Source: Pseudoalteromonas luteoviolacea
GTDB taxonomy: Bacteria > Pseudomonadota > Gammaproteobacteria > Enterobacterales > Alteromonadaceae
Direction of reading: 5' to 3'
NCBI RefSeq assembly: GCF_001750165.1
Contig: NZ_CP015412.1
Coordinates: 744,001 to 808,000 of the forward strand
DNA: 64,000 nucleotides
Shown piece by piece: positions 15,168 to 25,887 of this stretch (positions are counted from its first letter, which is position 1; the number at the start of each line of letters is the position of its first letter). The notes beneath the pieces were generated by a model. That model ran no database searches. It worked only from the letters and a program-made list of their open reading frames with translations, and had not been told where the DNA came from. The position numbers and the translations under genes were made by a program.

Positions 15168-17576
15168 ATGTTTAGTACTTTTACGAAGTATCCATTGATA
15201 TCGAGAGCAGTCGTATTTTTTGCGGTGCCTCTAGTCTTATTATGCTATTTCAGCTTCAATAACTTATTTTTGGAGCCATTGCCAGCAAACCAAGACATTG
15301 AGTCTCTACAAGGTGTAAACGACAAAGTATCGATCAGACGTGATGATAACGGGGTGGCATACATCACGGCACCTACCGACTTAGACGTATATTTTGCAAC
15401 AGGCTATGCACATGCTCAAGACAGGCTGTGGCAACTTGAACTGCAAAGGCGTATTGCGCAGGGACGTTTGAGCGAAGTGTTTGGCAAGCAGGCATTAGAT
15501 CAAGACATTTGGTTTAGAACACTGGGTTTATACCGAGCGGCAGAAGAATCAATGCCAATGCTTAGTAAAGAGGCTTCAAATGCGTTGGATGCCTATGTAA
15601 ATGGTGTCAATGCATGGATGCGTGAAGCGAAGCAATTGCCCGTTGAATTCTCTATATTGGGTGTTGAGCCAGAGCCTTGGACTAAGCTTGATTCATTAGC
15701 GTGGAGCAAGGTATTTGCATTAAACTTAGCTGGTAACTACACCAACGAAATTCAAAAATTGATAGGCGCACAAGAATTATCAGCTGCGCAAATGAAAACA
15801 TTTTACCCTGACTATGTGGCTTCTGATCTGTCGCTAAGCGCAAATACAATCAATAAACTCAATGATATTGTTGCGTTACAAAAGTCGATTGAGTCTGAAC
15901 TAAAAGTGGGTGGTAAATATGTTGGCAGTAATGCTTGGGTTGTATCTGGGCAATTTACTGAGTCTGGCGCGCCAATCTTAGCCAATGATCCGCATTTACC
16001 TCTGCAAATTCCTTCTCTGTGGTATGCAGTGTCACAAAAAGGTGCATCATTGACTGCCGATGGCATGAGTATTGTGGGCTTGCCAGTTGTCATTTTTGGT
16101 AAAAATGACCATATCTCTTGGGGTGGCACCAATATGATGGCCGATGTTCAAGATTTATTCATTGAACAGCTTAATGAATATGATCCGAGTAAGTACCTTC
16201 ACAACGGGCAATGGAAAAAATTTAACACGCGAACTGAGCTTATTGACATTAAAGCTGACTTTCCTGCGGAGTTACGTGCACCTTATAAAACGGTGAAAAT
16301 TCAAGTCAGAGACACGCTCAATGGGCCAGTGATCAGCGATGTTATTCAAGGGTTAGGTATGCCCATCTCTATGCGTTGGGTTGCATTGCAGCCAGGTGAT
16401 ACAACTTTTGAAGCATTTTATAAACTGAGCTACGCGAAAAACTGGCAAGAGTTTAATGACGCGTTGGACTATCTTGTTGCACCTGCGATTAATTTTGTCT
16501 ACGCCGACATGCAGAACAATATTGGTATGACTGGGGCGGGTAAACTCCCTGTGAGACAAAAAGGTGATGGTAGTATGCCGATGCTGGCAGGTGAAGCATC
16601 GTCTGAGTGGGCTAAATATATTACATCTAGCGAATTGCCAAAATATTATAATCCGCCACAAGGCTACTTAATTAATGCCAACAATGATATTGCTTATCCA
16701 GGTTATCCTTATTTGATTTCAAAGAATTTTGCACCTGAATATAGAGCAAATAGAATTGAACAAATTTTGGCTTCAAGCATTAACCAAAATATCCCTATTA
16801 CCGTAGAGTCGATGTTGACGGCGCAAAAAGATGAAAAAGACCTGTCGGCGACAACACTACTTGGTTATTTGAAAAATGTTAAGCCACGCAATGAACAACA
16901 AAAAGAAGCGATTGCTCAATTGAAGCAATGGCAAGGTGTTGCATCGAAAGAGAGTGTTGGGGCAACAATTTTTTATGGCTGGGTGAGGCATATCAGAGAG
17001 CGTATTTTTGGTGATGAGTTTAGTGAATTTTGGAATTCGAGCAAAAATGGTAATTATCTGGCCTTGCCTTACCTACTTGAGAGTGATGATTTGCTTGCAC
17101 TTATCTCACAAGGATCTCCTTGGTGTGACAATGTAAAAACGGATGCCTCAGAGACCTGTCGCACTCTTACATTAGACGCGCTTGATGATGCAATACAAGA
17201 ATTGGTGAAATTAAAAGGCAGTGCACAGGCTGATTGGCAATGGGGTGAAGTGCAGAGCACGTTTTACGCTCATACCCCGTTTAGTGATGTCAAAGTGCTA
17301 AACAATTTATTTGAGCGCAAGATTGGCGCAAGTGGTTCTGCGCATACTGTCAATGTGTCGGGCAGCTACTTTGATGTCAACGAAGGTTATATCAGCACTT
17401 TTGGTGGTGGTTTTCGCCAAATCATTGAAATGAAAAAAACAAATACAAAACACATGATGATGAATTCAACTGGCCAGTCGGGCCAAATCGCGAGTCCTTA
17501 TTATGATGACATGGTCGAGAAGTTCGCTTCAGATGACATGGTGGGGTTTGTGACACCACAAGCTCAAGAAGAATAA
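15168..17576 (+). CDS. Penicillin acylase family N-terminal nucleophile hydrolase, PvdQ-like role
   Basis: The 802-residue preproprotein has an N-terminal hydrophobic segment (about residues 11-30) for export or membrane anchoring. This is followed by the alpha-chain region (DDNGVAYITAP, then YAHAQDRLWQLE, typical of the family), a linker, and the beta chain beginning at Ser254 in VGSNAWVV. In this family the precursor cuts itself before that serine, which becomes the catalytic N-terminal nucleophile; NDPHLPLQIPS follows as expected. Such enzymes cleave amide bonds, and PvdQ removes the fatty acyl group of the pyoverdine precursor in the periplasm. Here it opens an NRPS operon, next to a PvdE-type exporter, so I infer deacylation of an exported acyl-peptide. 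The frame could also start at TTG 15096; ATG 15168 is preferred because GAGGA lies upstream and a signal segment follows at once. Confidence 0.85.
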   Translation: MFSTFTKYPLISRAVVFFAVPLVLLCYFSFNNLFLEPLPANQDIESLQGVNDKVSIRRDDNGVAYITAPTDLDVYFATGYAHAQDRLWQLELQRRIAQGRLSEVFGKQALDQDIWFRTLGLYRAAEESMPMLSKEASNALDAYVNGVNAWMREAKQLPVEFSILGVEPEPWTKLDSLAWSKVFALNLAGNYTNEIQKLIGAQELSAAQMKTFYPDYVASDLSLSANTINKLNDIVALQKSIESELKVGGKYVGSNAWVVSGQFTESGAPILANDPHLPLQIPSLWYAVSQKGASLTADGMSIVGLPVVIFGKNDHISWGGTNMMADVQDLFIEQLNEYDPSKYLHNGQWKKFNTRTELIDIKADFPAELRAPYKTVKIQVRDTLNGPVISDVIQGLGMPISMRWVALQPGDTTFEAFYKLSYAKNWQEFNDALDYLVAPAINFVYADMQNNIGMTGAGKLPVRQKGDGSMPMLAGEASSEWAKYITSSELPKYYNPPQGYLINANNDIAYPGYPYLISKNFAPEYRANRIEQILASSINQNIPITVESMLTAQKDEKDLSATTLLGYLKNVKPRNEQQKEAIAQLKQWQGVASKESVGATIFYGWVRHIRERIFGDEFSEFWNSSKNGNYLALPYLLESDDLLALISQGSPWCDNVKTDASETCRTLTLDALDDAIQELVKLKGSAQADWQWGEVQSTFYAHTPFSDVKVLNNLFERKIGASGSAHTVNVSGSYFDVNEGYISTFGGGFRQIIEMKKTNTKHMMMNSTGQSGQIASPYYDDMVEKFASDDMVGFVTPQAQEE

Positions 17577-17611
17577 GTCCTGAACTTCACGATTAAACAA
17601 GGAAAAAATTT

Positions 17612-19390
17612 ATGAGCACTTTGAGTACATTTTCCAAAAAAGCGCCAAATAGGGTATTTATTGCAATCAGTCTTGGTGCATTTGCGGGGATTTTTTATGC
17701 CGCGTTAATTCCATTGGTACTTTCAACCATTACACCTGATAGCTCAGGCCTTGAAACGACAAATTCAGTTCAATCATTTTGGTTGTTCGATGTGATTGAC
17801 TACAAAATGGCAGGGTTATATTTGGCCTCTTGTTTGCTGATTTTAATTATGCGCAGTGTGTCAGAAATCATGTTAATTAGGGTGTCTAGTGAAGTATCGA
17901 AAGACATTCGAAAAAAGTTTTACCAGCGCATTGCAAATGCACCTCTGTCTGAAATTGAGCGGATCGGTTCTGCAAAATTAATAGGTTCAATTAATATTGA
18001 TGTTCCCCGTATTGTGGCGGGCGGTACCGTATTACCAACGCTTTTGATCAGTGCAATCACCTTGTTAGGTATGTTGAGTTTTTTAATGTATCTGAATATG
18101 GATGTGTTCATCTTGGTGATGATGGCTATCGTGATTGGCGCAATTAGTTACCAGGTTCCTATGTATATTGGTGGTCGAATCTTCCAATTTTCGCGTGAAA
18201 AGCATGATGAGTTACAACACTCAATTAGAGGGCTTATCTACGGTGCTAAAGAGCTAAAACTCGATGCTAGAAAAAGAGCATTGTTTTTCGATCAGTCATT
18301 GATGACGCGTGAAGAACAAATTCTACAAAATGATAAAAAAGCCAATACGATTATTAGAACCACAATGAGCTTTGGTGATTTAATCTGTTTCTTTGTCATT
18401 GGCGCTATCAGCTTTATTTTTATCAATTACTACTCCATCAGCAAAGAGGAATTAGTCGGAGTCATCATGGCGTTATTATACGTAACAGGACCTGTTGCGG
18501 TGATGTTGTCAATGGTGCCAACGCTGACTATCGCTTCTATCTCATATAAAAAACTGATGAAGCTGTTAGATGAGATCCCAAACGAGGGTTGTCATGATGC
18601 TGAAGTCGAGATTGCGCAGTGGGACGAGTTAAAGTTTTCTGATATCAAATATCAATATCCGTCAAATAACGATGAGCCTGGTTTTGAAGTCGGCCCGCTT
18701 AACTTTGGGATCCGTAAAGGAGAAGTAACTTTTATCATTGGTGGTAATGGCTCAGGTAAATCGACGATGAGTAAATTATTGACAATGCACTACAGGCCAA
18801 CTGCTGGCTCGGTTTATTTTGGTGATACAAAAGTAACCGCGGATAATATCGTAAGCCTGCGCAACAAAATTGGTGCGATTTACTCTGATTATCATTTGTT
18901 TGATGAGCTACTAATGGAGCTGTCAGACGACGTCATTGATACGGCACAGCGCTATTTAGAAATGCTACAAATATCTCATAAAGTGAAGATTGTAGATGGC
19001 AAGTTTACCACCATCGATTTGTCCGATGGCCAGAGAAAAAGACTCGCTTTATTGGTTGCTTTACTGGAGGAGAAAGAGCTTTACCTATTCGATGAATGGG
19101 CAGCTGATCAAGACCCAGAGTTCAAAGACGTATTTTATCGAGAAATACTGACCAATATGAAAAAAGCAGGTAAGGCGGTTATCGTTATCAGTCATGATGA
19201 CGCCTACTTTGGAACCGCAGACAACATCTTGGTGATGAATAACGGAAAGCTGAGACAGTCCAAAGACGATTCAAAGATTTTACGTGAATTGGGGCAAAAA
19301 GCGGCAAATGACAAATCGCAAACCAGCACACTTGAATCGAACAACAATACAAACATCGGCGAGCAATCGCGTGATGCACTGGCTCTGTAA
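17612..19390 (+). CDS. Cyclic-peptide-type ABC exporter (PvdE/SyrD-like)
   Basis: The 592-residue half-transporter has an N-terminal membrane domain (about residues 10-310, six hydrophobic segments) and a C-terminal ATPase domain. Walker A is GGNGSGKS (377-384), the signature is LSDGQRKR (about 470-477), and Walker B runs into FDEWAADQDPEF (Asp494-Glu495). That last phrase is characteristic of the PvdE/SyrD family, which moves NRPS products across the inner membrane. It lies 35 bp after the acylase gene and 14 bp before NRPS1, with AAGGAAAAAA before its ATG. It probably passes the assembled acyl-peptide to the periplasm, where the acylase acts. The extended tail after residue 560 is polar and of unknown role. 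Confidence 0.9.
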   Translation: MSTLSTFSKKAPNRVFIAISLGAFAGIFYAALIPLVLSTITPDSSGLETTNSVQSFWLFDVIDYKMAGLYLASCLLILIMRSVSEIMLIRVSSEVSKDIRKKFYQRIANAPLSEIERIGSAKLIGSINIDVPRIVAGGTVLPTLLISAITLLGMLSFLMYLNMDVFILVMMAIVIGAISYQVPMYIGGRIFQFSREKHDELQHSIRGLIYGAKELKLDARKRALFFDQSLMTREEQILQNDKKANTIIRTTMSFGDLICFFVIGAISFIFINYYSISKEELVGVIMALLYVTGPVAVMLSMVPTLTIASISYKKLMKLLDEIPNEGCHDAEVEIAQWDELKFSDIKYQYPSNNDEPGFEVGPLNFGIRKGEVTFIIGGNGSGKSTMSKLLTMHYRPTAGSVYFGDTKVTADNIVSLRNKIGAIYSDYHLFDELLMELSDDVIDTAQRYLEMLQISHKVKIVDGKFTTIDLSDGQRKRLALLVALLEEKELYLFDEWAADQDPEFKDVFYREILTNMKKAGKAVIVISHDDAYFGTADNILVMNNGKLRQSKDDSKILRELGQKAANDKSQTSTLESNNNTNIGEQSRDALAL

Positions 19391-19404
19391 GTTAAGGGGA
19401 AAAC

Positions 19405-22400
19405 ATGAATAATACATTTCCACTAACGTTGACTCAAAGGGATATATTCTTTGATCAAATGCATTATTTAGATAGCCCGCTTTATAATATTGGCGGCTAT
19501 ATCAAGTGTCGTGATATTGATATCGAAAGAATGCAGGCTGCACATAAGCAACTGGTTTTGTCGCATGATGTTTTTGGTATTCGCATTGTTCAAGAGACAG
19601 AGTCGGTCAGTCAATATGTGTCAGATGACAGGCTTTGGGATTTACCCGTGTATGATTTTACGGGTGAGAAAAATCCAGAGCAAGCAGCGCTCACTTGGTT
19701 AGATACACGCTTTCAAACAAAAACGGAATATATTGATAGCCAGTTGTGTTTTGGGTATTTGTTGAAACTGACGACACAAGATTATTGGTACGTGGGGATC
19801 AGTCACCACCTAGCGATGGATGGATGGGGATTCTCTAATTGGTCCTATAAACTGGCCGAATATTACAACCAAGGCACGCAAGAAGGTAGCATTGATCAAG
19901 AGGGCCTGAGTTATCAAGCCATGTCTGACAGTGATCAGCAATACCAACAATCAAAACGTTATGAGTCAGATAAGGCATTTTGGTGTGAGCACTTAAAAAA
20001 TTCGGCTGAAAAACTATTAATGCCTCACTCTCAAAATCAATATCATGATGTGAAATATATTCCGAGTACGCGCTATCGCCACTATATGAGTCGCGACGTA
20101 TTTGCCGCGTGTACAGAGGCTGCGGCAGGTATGGGCGTGGGTGTACCGCAGTATTTCTTAGCTGTATTGGCATATTATTTTTCAGCGGTCAGTAGCGCGA
20201 GTACAGTTGCGTTTGGTATTCCGGCACATAACCGAAAAAATCATAAACAAAAGAGTAAAGTAGGTGTATTTACGAGTGTAAGTACATTAAATATTGAGGT
20301 GTTGAGTGAGGGCAACTTTAAGCAACTTGCACAACAAATTACCCAGCTACAAAAAGCAAGTTTCAGGCATCAAAGATTTCCAGTAGGCGATCTGACCTCG
20401 GTATTAAGTCGTGCGAACAATCAGCACAATACGAGTGCTTTATCTGATGTGACCTTTAATTACCTTAAGCTTGACTATGGGGCATTAAAATTTGCAGACA
20501 ATAATGCCAGTGTGATTTATCACACATCAGGGTTCGATACGACACCACTGACGGTCACCATTTGGGATGGTGATGATGAAGACATCGAAATACAGCTCGA
20601 TTACAACCATGCTTATTTCTCGAGCGACGAGATTCAGTCATTGGCTGATAGATTTCAGCACTTGCTAGAATGTTTTTGTCAGCAGGATAATATTGAGCGT
20701 TCGCTATCAACATTGTCTGTTTTGACGGATACTGAACAAGCGAAGCTCATTGCAGCAATGGAGCATGGTGAGGATGCATATCAGCAAGGTGTTTGTATTC
20801 ACGAATTATTTGAACAGCAAGTAGCCAAGCGCCCGGAAGCCATTGCCCTAGAGTATGCCGGCGAGCAGTTAACATATGCTCAATTGAATACACGTGCCAA
20901 CCAACTAGCACATTATCTCATTGCTCAAGGTGTGCAAGTTGAGCAATCGGTTGGCGTATGCCTACCGCGCTCAATAGACATGGTTGTCAGTGTCTTGGCA
21001 ATTTTAAAAGCGGGTGCAACTTACATCCCCCTTGATCCAGAGTACCCTTCAACACGATTAAAACACATTTTTGAAGATACAGATTTAGCACATTTAGTGA
21101 CACATTCGAGCCTTCTCTCTAAGCTGCCAGTATCAGGAATGGCACTCCATGTGAGCGATGAATTAGCGGGAGTGGTTGCAGGTGCCTCCACTGATAATGT
21201 CATGCCAAGAGCTGGTCACAGCGATTCGTCATTGGCCTACATGATATTTACTTCGGGTTCTACGGGGAAACCAAAAGGCGTGATGATTGAGCATCGTGCA
21301 TTTGTGAATCTGCTTGAGGGTGTTGCAGATTCAGTGTCAGGGGCCTTTAGCTGGCCGAACAAACTGCTTGCCGTTACGACAATTGCATTTGATATTGCTG
21401 GGTTAGAACTTTTTGGACCACTCATTTACGGCGGCCAAATGGTAATCGCATCCAGTGCGCAAGCAAAAGACCCTCGCCAATTGGCAGCTTTACTTGAAAC
21501 GCACCAGATTAACTTCATGCAAGCAACGCCTGTGACTTGGACCATGTTAGTGAATGATGGTTGGCAAGGTCAGCCTGATTTGGTGGCATTGACTTGCGGT
21601 GAAGCGTTATCCCCTCAACTGGCACAAGCGTTAGTGCCATTGACACGTCAATTATGGAATGGTTATGGCCCAACTGAGGCAACCATTTTTTCATTGCTCC
21701 AAGAGGTGGACGCACAGCAAGTGGAAAGTGGGCTCATCACTTTAGGCGGTACACTTGGTAATTACAGCCATGTGGTACTGAACGAATTAGGTCAGATCCA
21801 ACCAATGGGGTGTGTAGGTGAATTGCATATCGGCGGAGCGGGTTTGGCGAGAGGTTATTTAAAGCGTGCAGCGCTGACTGCAGAACGTTTTATGGATAAC
21901 CCTTATTATGATCCGCACAATGCTATGAGCTCTAAAAAGCTCTATAAAACAGGCGATTTGGTACGTTACTTACCAGATGGCAAGTTGGCTTATTTAGGCC
22001 GGATTGATGATCAGGTTAAGATCCGTGGTTTTAGAATTGAACTTGGCGAAGTAGAAGCACAGTTGTGTGAGCAACAAGGTGTGGATTCAGCGCTGGTGGT
22101 TGCGAAAGAGGTGGCAGGTAGCCAGCAACTAGTTGGGTACATTAAACGCGAAGCTGATGAAGTGCTCAGTGAAAGTGAATTAACTGAAAAAGTGAAACAT
22201 GCGTTACAAGCTGTACTGCCAAGTTACATGGTGCCAAGTAGTTTAATTGTCATGGCAGAGTGGCCAGTAACGCCAAATGGAAAAATCGATAAAAAAGCGT
22301 TACCAAGCCCTGATACAAATGCCTTGCTTGGCGAATATGTAACACCAAAGGGTGACACGGCCATTGAACTGGCACAGCTGTGGGGAAGTCTGCTAGGTAT

Positions 22401-25400
22401 CGAGGCTGATCACGTTAGCGCGACGGCCAACTTCTTTAATCTGGGAGGGCATTCGTTATTAACTACGCGTTTAGTCGCTGAAATTAGGCGAGTGTTTGCA
22501 GTTGATATTTCAGTACAAGATATTTTTGAACAAACCACCTTACAAGGATTAGCTGAGGTAATTGAAGCTGGTCAAACGAGTAATTTACCGCCTATTGAGG
22601 CCGTAACAAGAGCAGATGGTAAGGCGGTATTGTCTTATTCTCAACAGCGCTTGTGGTTCATTGATAAGCTCCAAGAAGGCACGCCAGAGTACAATATGCC
22701 GGTGGCATTTAACCTCAGCGGTAAATTTGACCGCGAACTGATGACACAAGTATTTAGTACTATAATCGCCCGTCATGAAATACTCAGAACCATCTATAAA
22801 GAAGAGAATGGACAGGCATATCAGCACATTCGAGCAGTGGATGATGTGGATTTTACCATTGCTGAAAATGACTTGAGTGATCTCACGTGTGAGACACAAA
22901 AAGAGGCCATTGAAGCGCATGTTGTCGCACAGATGCAGCGTCCATTTAACTTAAGTCAAGATGTGATGGTGCGTGTGAGTTACATCCACACCGGCCCAAA
23001 TAATGGGGTGTTGATATTTAATATGCACCATATTGCCTCAGATGGCTGGTCTGTCGAAGTATTGATGAATGAGTTCATGGCATTGTATGAAGCATATTAT
23101 CAAGGTCAGCCAAACCCATTGGCACCGCTGGATATTCAATATGCCGATTTTGCTGTTTGGCAACAAAATCATGTTGAACAGGCGCAGTTGGGTGAGCAAT
23201 TGGCCTATTGGGAGAGTCAGCTCGAAGATGCACCCGTTGTACACAGTTTACCTCTGGATAAACCTCGTGGAGATAATAAGCAACCTCTCGGGGCGGTTGT
23301 CACCGGTGAGCTAGATGCCACAACGGTTGCGCAATTAAATACAGTGGCTCAGGCTTACAGAGTAACGCCATTTATGTTATTACACAGTGCGTTAGCCCTA
23401 CTGTTATCTCGTCACAGTGGCAGTGACGACATTGTCATAGGCACTCCTGTTGCGAATCGTTTGCAGAGCGAATTAGCGCCATTGATCGGGTACTTTGTGA
23501 ATACTTTAGTGTTGCGTACTTCGATGAAACATGCGGACATGGAATCCTATCTTGCGCATGTTAAAGCGGTGCATTTAGGTGCGCAATCACATCAAGATGT
23601 TCCATTTGAGCAAGTGGTCGAGCGATTAAATATTCCCCGTAGCCAAGCGCACAGTCCACTTTTTCAGATAATGTTAACTGTTGATAATGGCTATGGTGTC
23701 GGTGAGCAAGTTGATTTCAATCAATTTAATTTTGGCGAGTTAACTTGCAAGCCTTACCAAAGTGATGTGGTGCAAGCTAAGTTTGATCTCAACGTTGAGG
23801 TGTCACTGAATGAGCAAGGTGGAGCCATCAATTGGACATACGATATCAGCCTATTTGAGCAAACCCATATCGAGCAATTAAATGCACATTTATGCCGTCT
23901 ATTGTCGGCGATGGCTGAGGTGGATACAGCACACACACCTGCACTGCATGAGCTTAACATGCTCAGTGAGGCAGAGACACGCCATTTGGTCCATGAATTG
24001 AATGACGCAGTTTATACATATCCAGACACCTTGTGTATTCATCAACGTTTTGAACAACAAGCAGTTGAGCAGCCAGACGCTGTGGCGTTGGTTCACGAGC
24101 AAACAGAGCTGAGTTATGGCGAGCTTAATCGTCAAGCGAATCAGTTAGCACAATATCTGGTTGCGCATCATCAAGTAGGGCCAGATACGCTGATTGGTAT
24201 ATGTGTATCACGATCAGTATCAATGGTTGTGGGCATATTAGCGATATTAAAAGCCGGTGGTGCTTACGTGCCATTAGACCCGAATTATCCAAAAGATCGT
24301 CTTGAATACATGCTTGATGATGCAAAGATAGCCGTGGTGCTGAGTAATCGCCAGGTGCAGTCGTGCCTACCTTGTTTTGAAGGCGAAGTGCTGCTACTCG
24401 ATGGTGAAGCGCGGCCATGGGGAGCTTATCCTGAACAAAACCTTTGCGTAAAGGAACGTGGGTTAAGTGCGGATAGCCTTGCCTATTTAATTTACACCTC
24501 AGGTTCAACAGGCAAACCTAAAGGCGTTATGGTTGAGCATCGCAATATTTTGGCACTATCACACGAAATGCAGACATGGTTTAGCCCTATCACTCGATTT
24601 GGTTGGTGTGCCAATTATGTCTTTGATGCTTCTCTGCAAGGGCTATGTTTCCTATTTAGTGGTAGTACCTTGGTCATAGTACCTGACGAGCTTAAGTTAC
24701 AGACTGAGCAATTAAAGGCCTATGTTACACAGCACTGCATTGAGTTGATGGATTGTACACCCAGTGTGCTGCATTTTTGGCTAGAAGAGTGGGGAGCGGG
24801 CTGTTTGCCTCATCTACTCGTAGGCGGTGAAGCCATTACACCTCAAATGTGGCAAAAACTCTCTCAGATGGGAGAGCAGGGCATTGATATTTTTAATGTA
24901 TATGGCCCAACAGAATGCACCGTAAATAGCACGATGGCCAAAGTGACTGGTGAGCGAAGTCATATTGGTCAACCGTTATCCTACGCCAGTGCTTATATTT
25001 TGGCGACACATGAACACGGCCTCTCGCCATATGGTGCTATAGGTGAACTATGTATTGGTGGGCCTGGTGTTGCGAGAGGGTATCTTAATCGGGGTACGCT
25101 AACGACCGAGCGCTTTGTTGCAAATCCATATTATGACGCACGTAATCCAGCTAGCTCAAAGACGCTTTATAAAACAGGGGATTTAGTGCGCTATTTGCCA
25201 GATGGGCAAATCGACTTTTTAGGTCGGATCGACGACCAAGTGAAAATCCGCGGTTACAGAATCGAGCTTGGTGAAATAGAGGCTCAGTTATGCAAGTTAG
25301 AAGGCGTGGACTCTGCATTAGTAATGACACAAGCCGTTGCGGGCAGCCCACAAGTGGTTGGGTATGTGATGCCCAAAGAGTCACAACTTGAACGTCTCAA

Positions 25401-25887
25401 AGATAAACAAGAATTACACGAGTTTTTACAGCATATCGCGGTGTCACTTAAATCGGTGCTGCCAGAGCATATGTTACCAAGTGGTATGTCCGTTGTAGAC
25501 GCATGGCCACTTACACCCAATGGCAAGATAGATAAAAAGTCACTGCCACCTATTAATGGGCATACCGAGATGCAGCATTACGTTGCACCGACCAGTGAAG
25601 TAGAACATAAGTTGACCGCCACTTGGTCATCGCTATTGGGATTAGATGAAAAGAAGATAAGTGTGACGACGAGTTTCTTTGAACTTGGAGGGCATTCGCT
25701 CTTGATCACGCAATTGGTTTCGAAAATCAATATGGATTTTGAGATAAATATAAAAGTAAAAGATTTTTACGACAGATTAACTGTTCAGTCTTTAGGTATG
25801 TACATTGAAAGTTTGCTGCTGCTTCAAAATAAAACAGAGTCAATTGAAAGCGTAAACGAAGAAGATTTTGAGGATTTTGCACTATGA
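19405..25887 (+). CDS. NRPS1: C-A-T-C-A-T, initiating synthetase
   Basis: The protein has 2160 residues in two modules. Module 1: condensation domain at the very N terminus (HHLAMDG, His134), adenylation domain about 465-965 (TSGSTGKPKG near 615), carrier Ser1017 in LGGHSLL. Module 2: C (HHIASDG, His1208), A about 1540-2030 (A3 near 1695), carrier Ser2098. There is no TubC-type docking domain at the N terminus, and the first C domain has no upstream carrier, so it probably condenses an acyl starter with the first amino acid. My hand-read pocket codes are DILQLCGIF (glycine-like, altered) and DAQDLGVVN (close to the glutamine code DAQDLGVVD). The C-terminal tail is acidic (EEDFEDFAL) and suits docking to NRPS2, whose start overlaps by ATGA. 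TTAAGGGG precedes the start. Confidence 0.93.
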   Translation: MNNTFPLTLTQRDIFFDQMHYLDSPLYNIGGYIKCRDIDIERMQAAHKQLVLSHDVFGIRIVQETESVSQYVSDDRLWDLPVYDFTGEKNPEQAALTWLDTRFQTKTEYIDSQLCFGYLLKLTTQDYWYVGISHHLAMDGWGFSNWSYKLAEYYNQGTQEGSIDQEGLSYQAMSDSDQQYQQSKRYESDKAFWCEHLKNSAEKLLMPHSQNQYHDVKYIPSTRYRHYMSRDVFAACTEAAAGMGVGVPQYFLAVLAYYFSAVSSASTVAFGIPAHNRKNHKQKSKVGVFTSVSTLNIEVLSEGNFKQLAQQITQLQKASFRHQRFPVGDLTSVLSRANNQHNTSALSDVTFNYLKLDYGALKFADNNASVIYHTSGFDTTPLTVTIWDGDDEDIEIQLDYNHAYFSSDEIQSLADRFQHLLECFCQQDNIERSLSTLSVLTDTEQAKLIAAMEHGEDAYQQGVCIHELFEQQVAKRPEAIALEYAGEQLTYAQLNTRANQLAHYLIAQGVQVEQSVGVCLPRSIDMVVSVLAILKAGATYIPLDPEYPSTRLKHIFEDTDLAHLVTHSSLLSKLPVSGMALHVSDELAGVVAGASTDNVMPRAGHSDSSLAYMIFTSGSTGKPKGVMIEHRAFVNLLEGVADSVSGAFSWPNKLLAVTTIAFDIAGLELFGPLIYGGQMVIASSAQAKDPRQLAALLETHQINFMQATPVTWTMLVNDGWQGQPDLVALTCGEALSPQLAQALVPLTRQLWNGYGPTEATIFSLLQEVDAQQVESGLITLGGTLGNYSHVVLNELGQIQPMGCVGELHIGGAGLARGYLKRAALTAERFMDNPYYDPHNAMSSKKLYKTGDLVRYLPDGKLAYLGRIDDQVKIRGFRIELGEVEAQLCEQQGVDSALVVAKEVAGSQQLVGYIKREADEVLSESELTEKVKHALQAVLPSYMVPSSLIVMAEWPVTPNGKIDKKALPSPDTNALLGEYVTPKGDTAIELAQLWGSLLGIEADHVSATANFFNLGGHSLLTTRLVAEIRRVFAVDISVQDIFEQTTLQGLAEVIEAGQTSNLPPIEAVTRADGKAVLSYSQQRLWFIDKLQEGTPEYNMPVAFNLSGKFDRELMTQVFSTIIARHEILRTIYKEENGQAYQHIRAVDDVDFTIAENDLSDLTCETQKEAIEAHVVAQMQRPFNLSQDVMVRVSYIHTGPNNGVLIFNMHHIASDGWSVEVLMNEFMALYEAYYQGQPNPLAPLDIQYADFAVWQQNHVEQAQLGEQLAYWESQLEDAPVVHSLPLDKPRGDNKQPLGAVVTGELDATTVAQLNTVAQAYRVTPFMLLHSALALLLSRHSGSDDIVIGTPVANRLQSELAPLIGYFVNTLVLRTSMKHADMESYLAHVKAVHLGAQSHQDVPFEQVVERLNIPRSQAHSPLFQIMLTVDNGYGVGEQVDFNQFNFGELTCKPYQSDVVQAKFDLNVEVSLNEQGGAINWTYDISLFEQTHIEQLNAHLCRLLSAMAEVDTAHTPALHELNMLSEAETRHLVHELNDAVYTYPDTLCIHQRFEQQAVEQPDAVALVHEQTELSYGELNRQANQLAQYLVAHHQVGPDTLIGICVSRSVSMVVGILAILKAGGAYVPLDPNYPKDRLEYMLDDAKIAVVLSNRQVQSCLPCFEGEVLLLDGEARPWGAYPEQNLCVKERGLSADSLAYLIYTSGSTGKPKGVMVEHRNILALSHEMQTWFSPITRFGWCANYVFDASLQGLCFLFSGSTLVIVPDELKLQTEQLKAYVTQHCIELMDCTPSVLHFWLEEWGAGCLPHLLVGGEAITPQMWQKLSQMGEQGIDIFNVYGPTECTVNSTMAKVTGERSHIGQPLSYASAYILATHEHGLSPYGAIGELCIGGPGVARGYLNRGTLTTERFVANPYYDARNPASSKTLYKTGDLVRYLPDGQIDFLGRIDDQVKIRGYRIELGEIEAQLCKLEGVDSALVMTQAVAGSPQVVGYVMPKESQLERLKDKQELHEFLQHIAVSLKSVLPEHMLPSGMSVVDAWPLTPNGKIDKKSLPPINGHTEMQHYVAPTSEVEHKLTATWSSLLGLDEKKISVTTSFFELGGHSLLITQLVSKINMDFEINIKVKDFYDRLTVQSLGMYIESLLLLQNKTESIESVNEEDFEDFAL

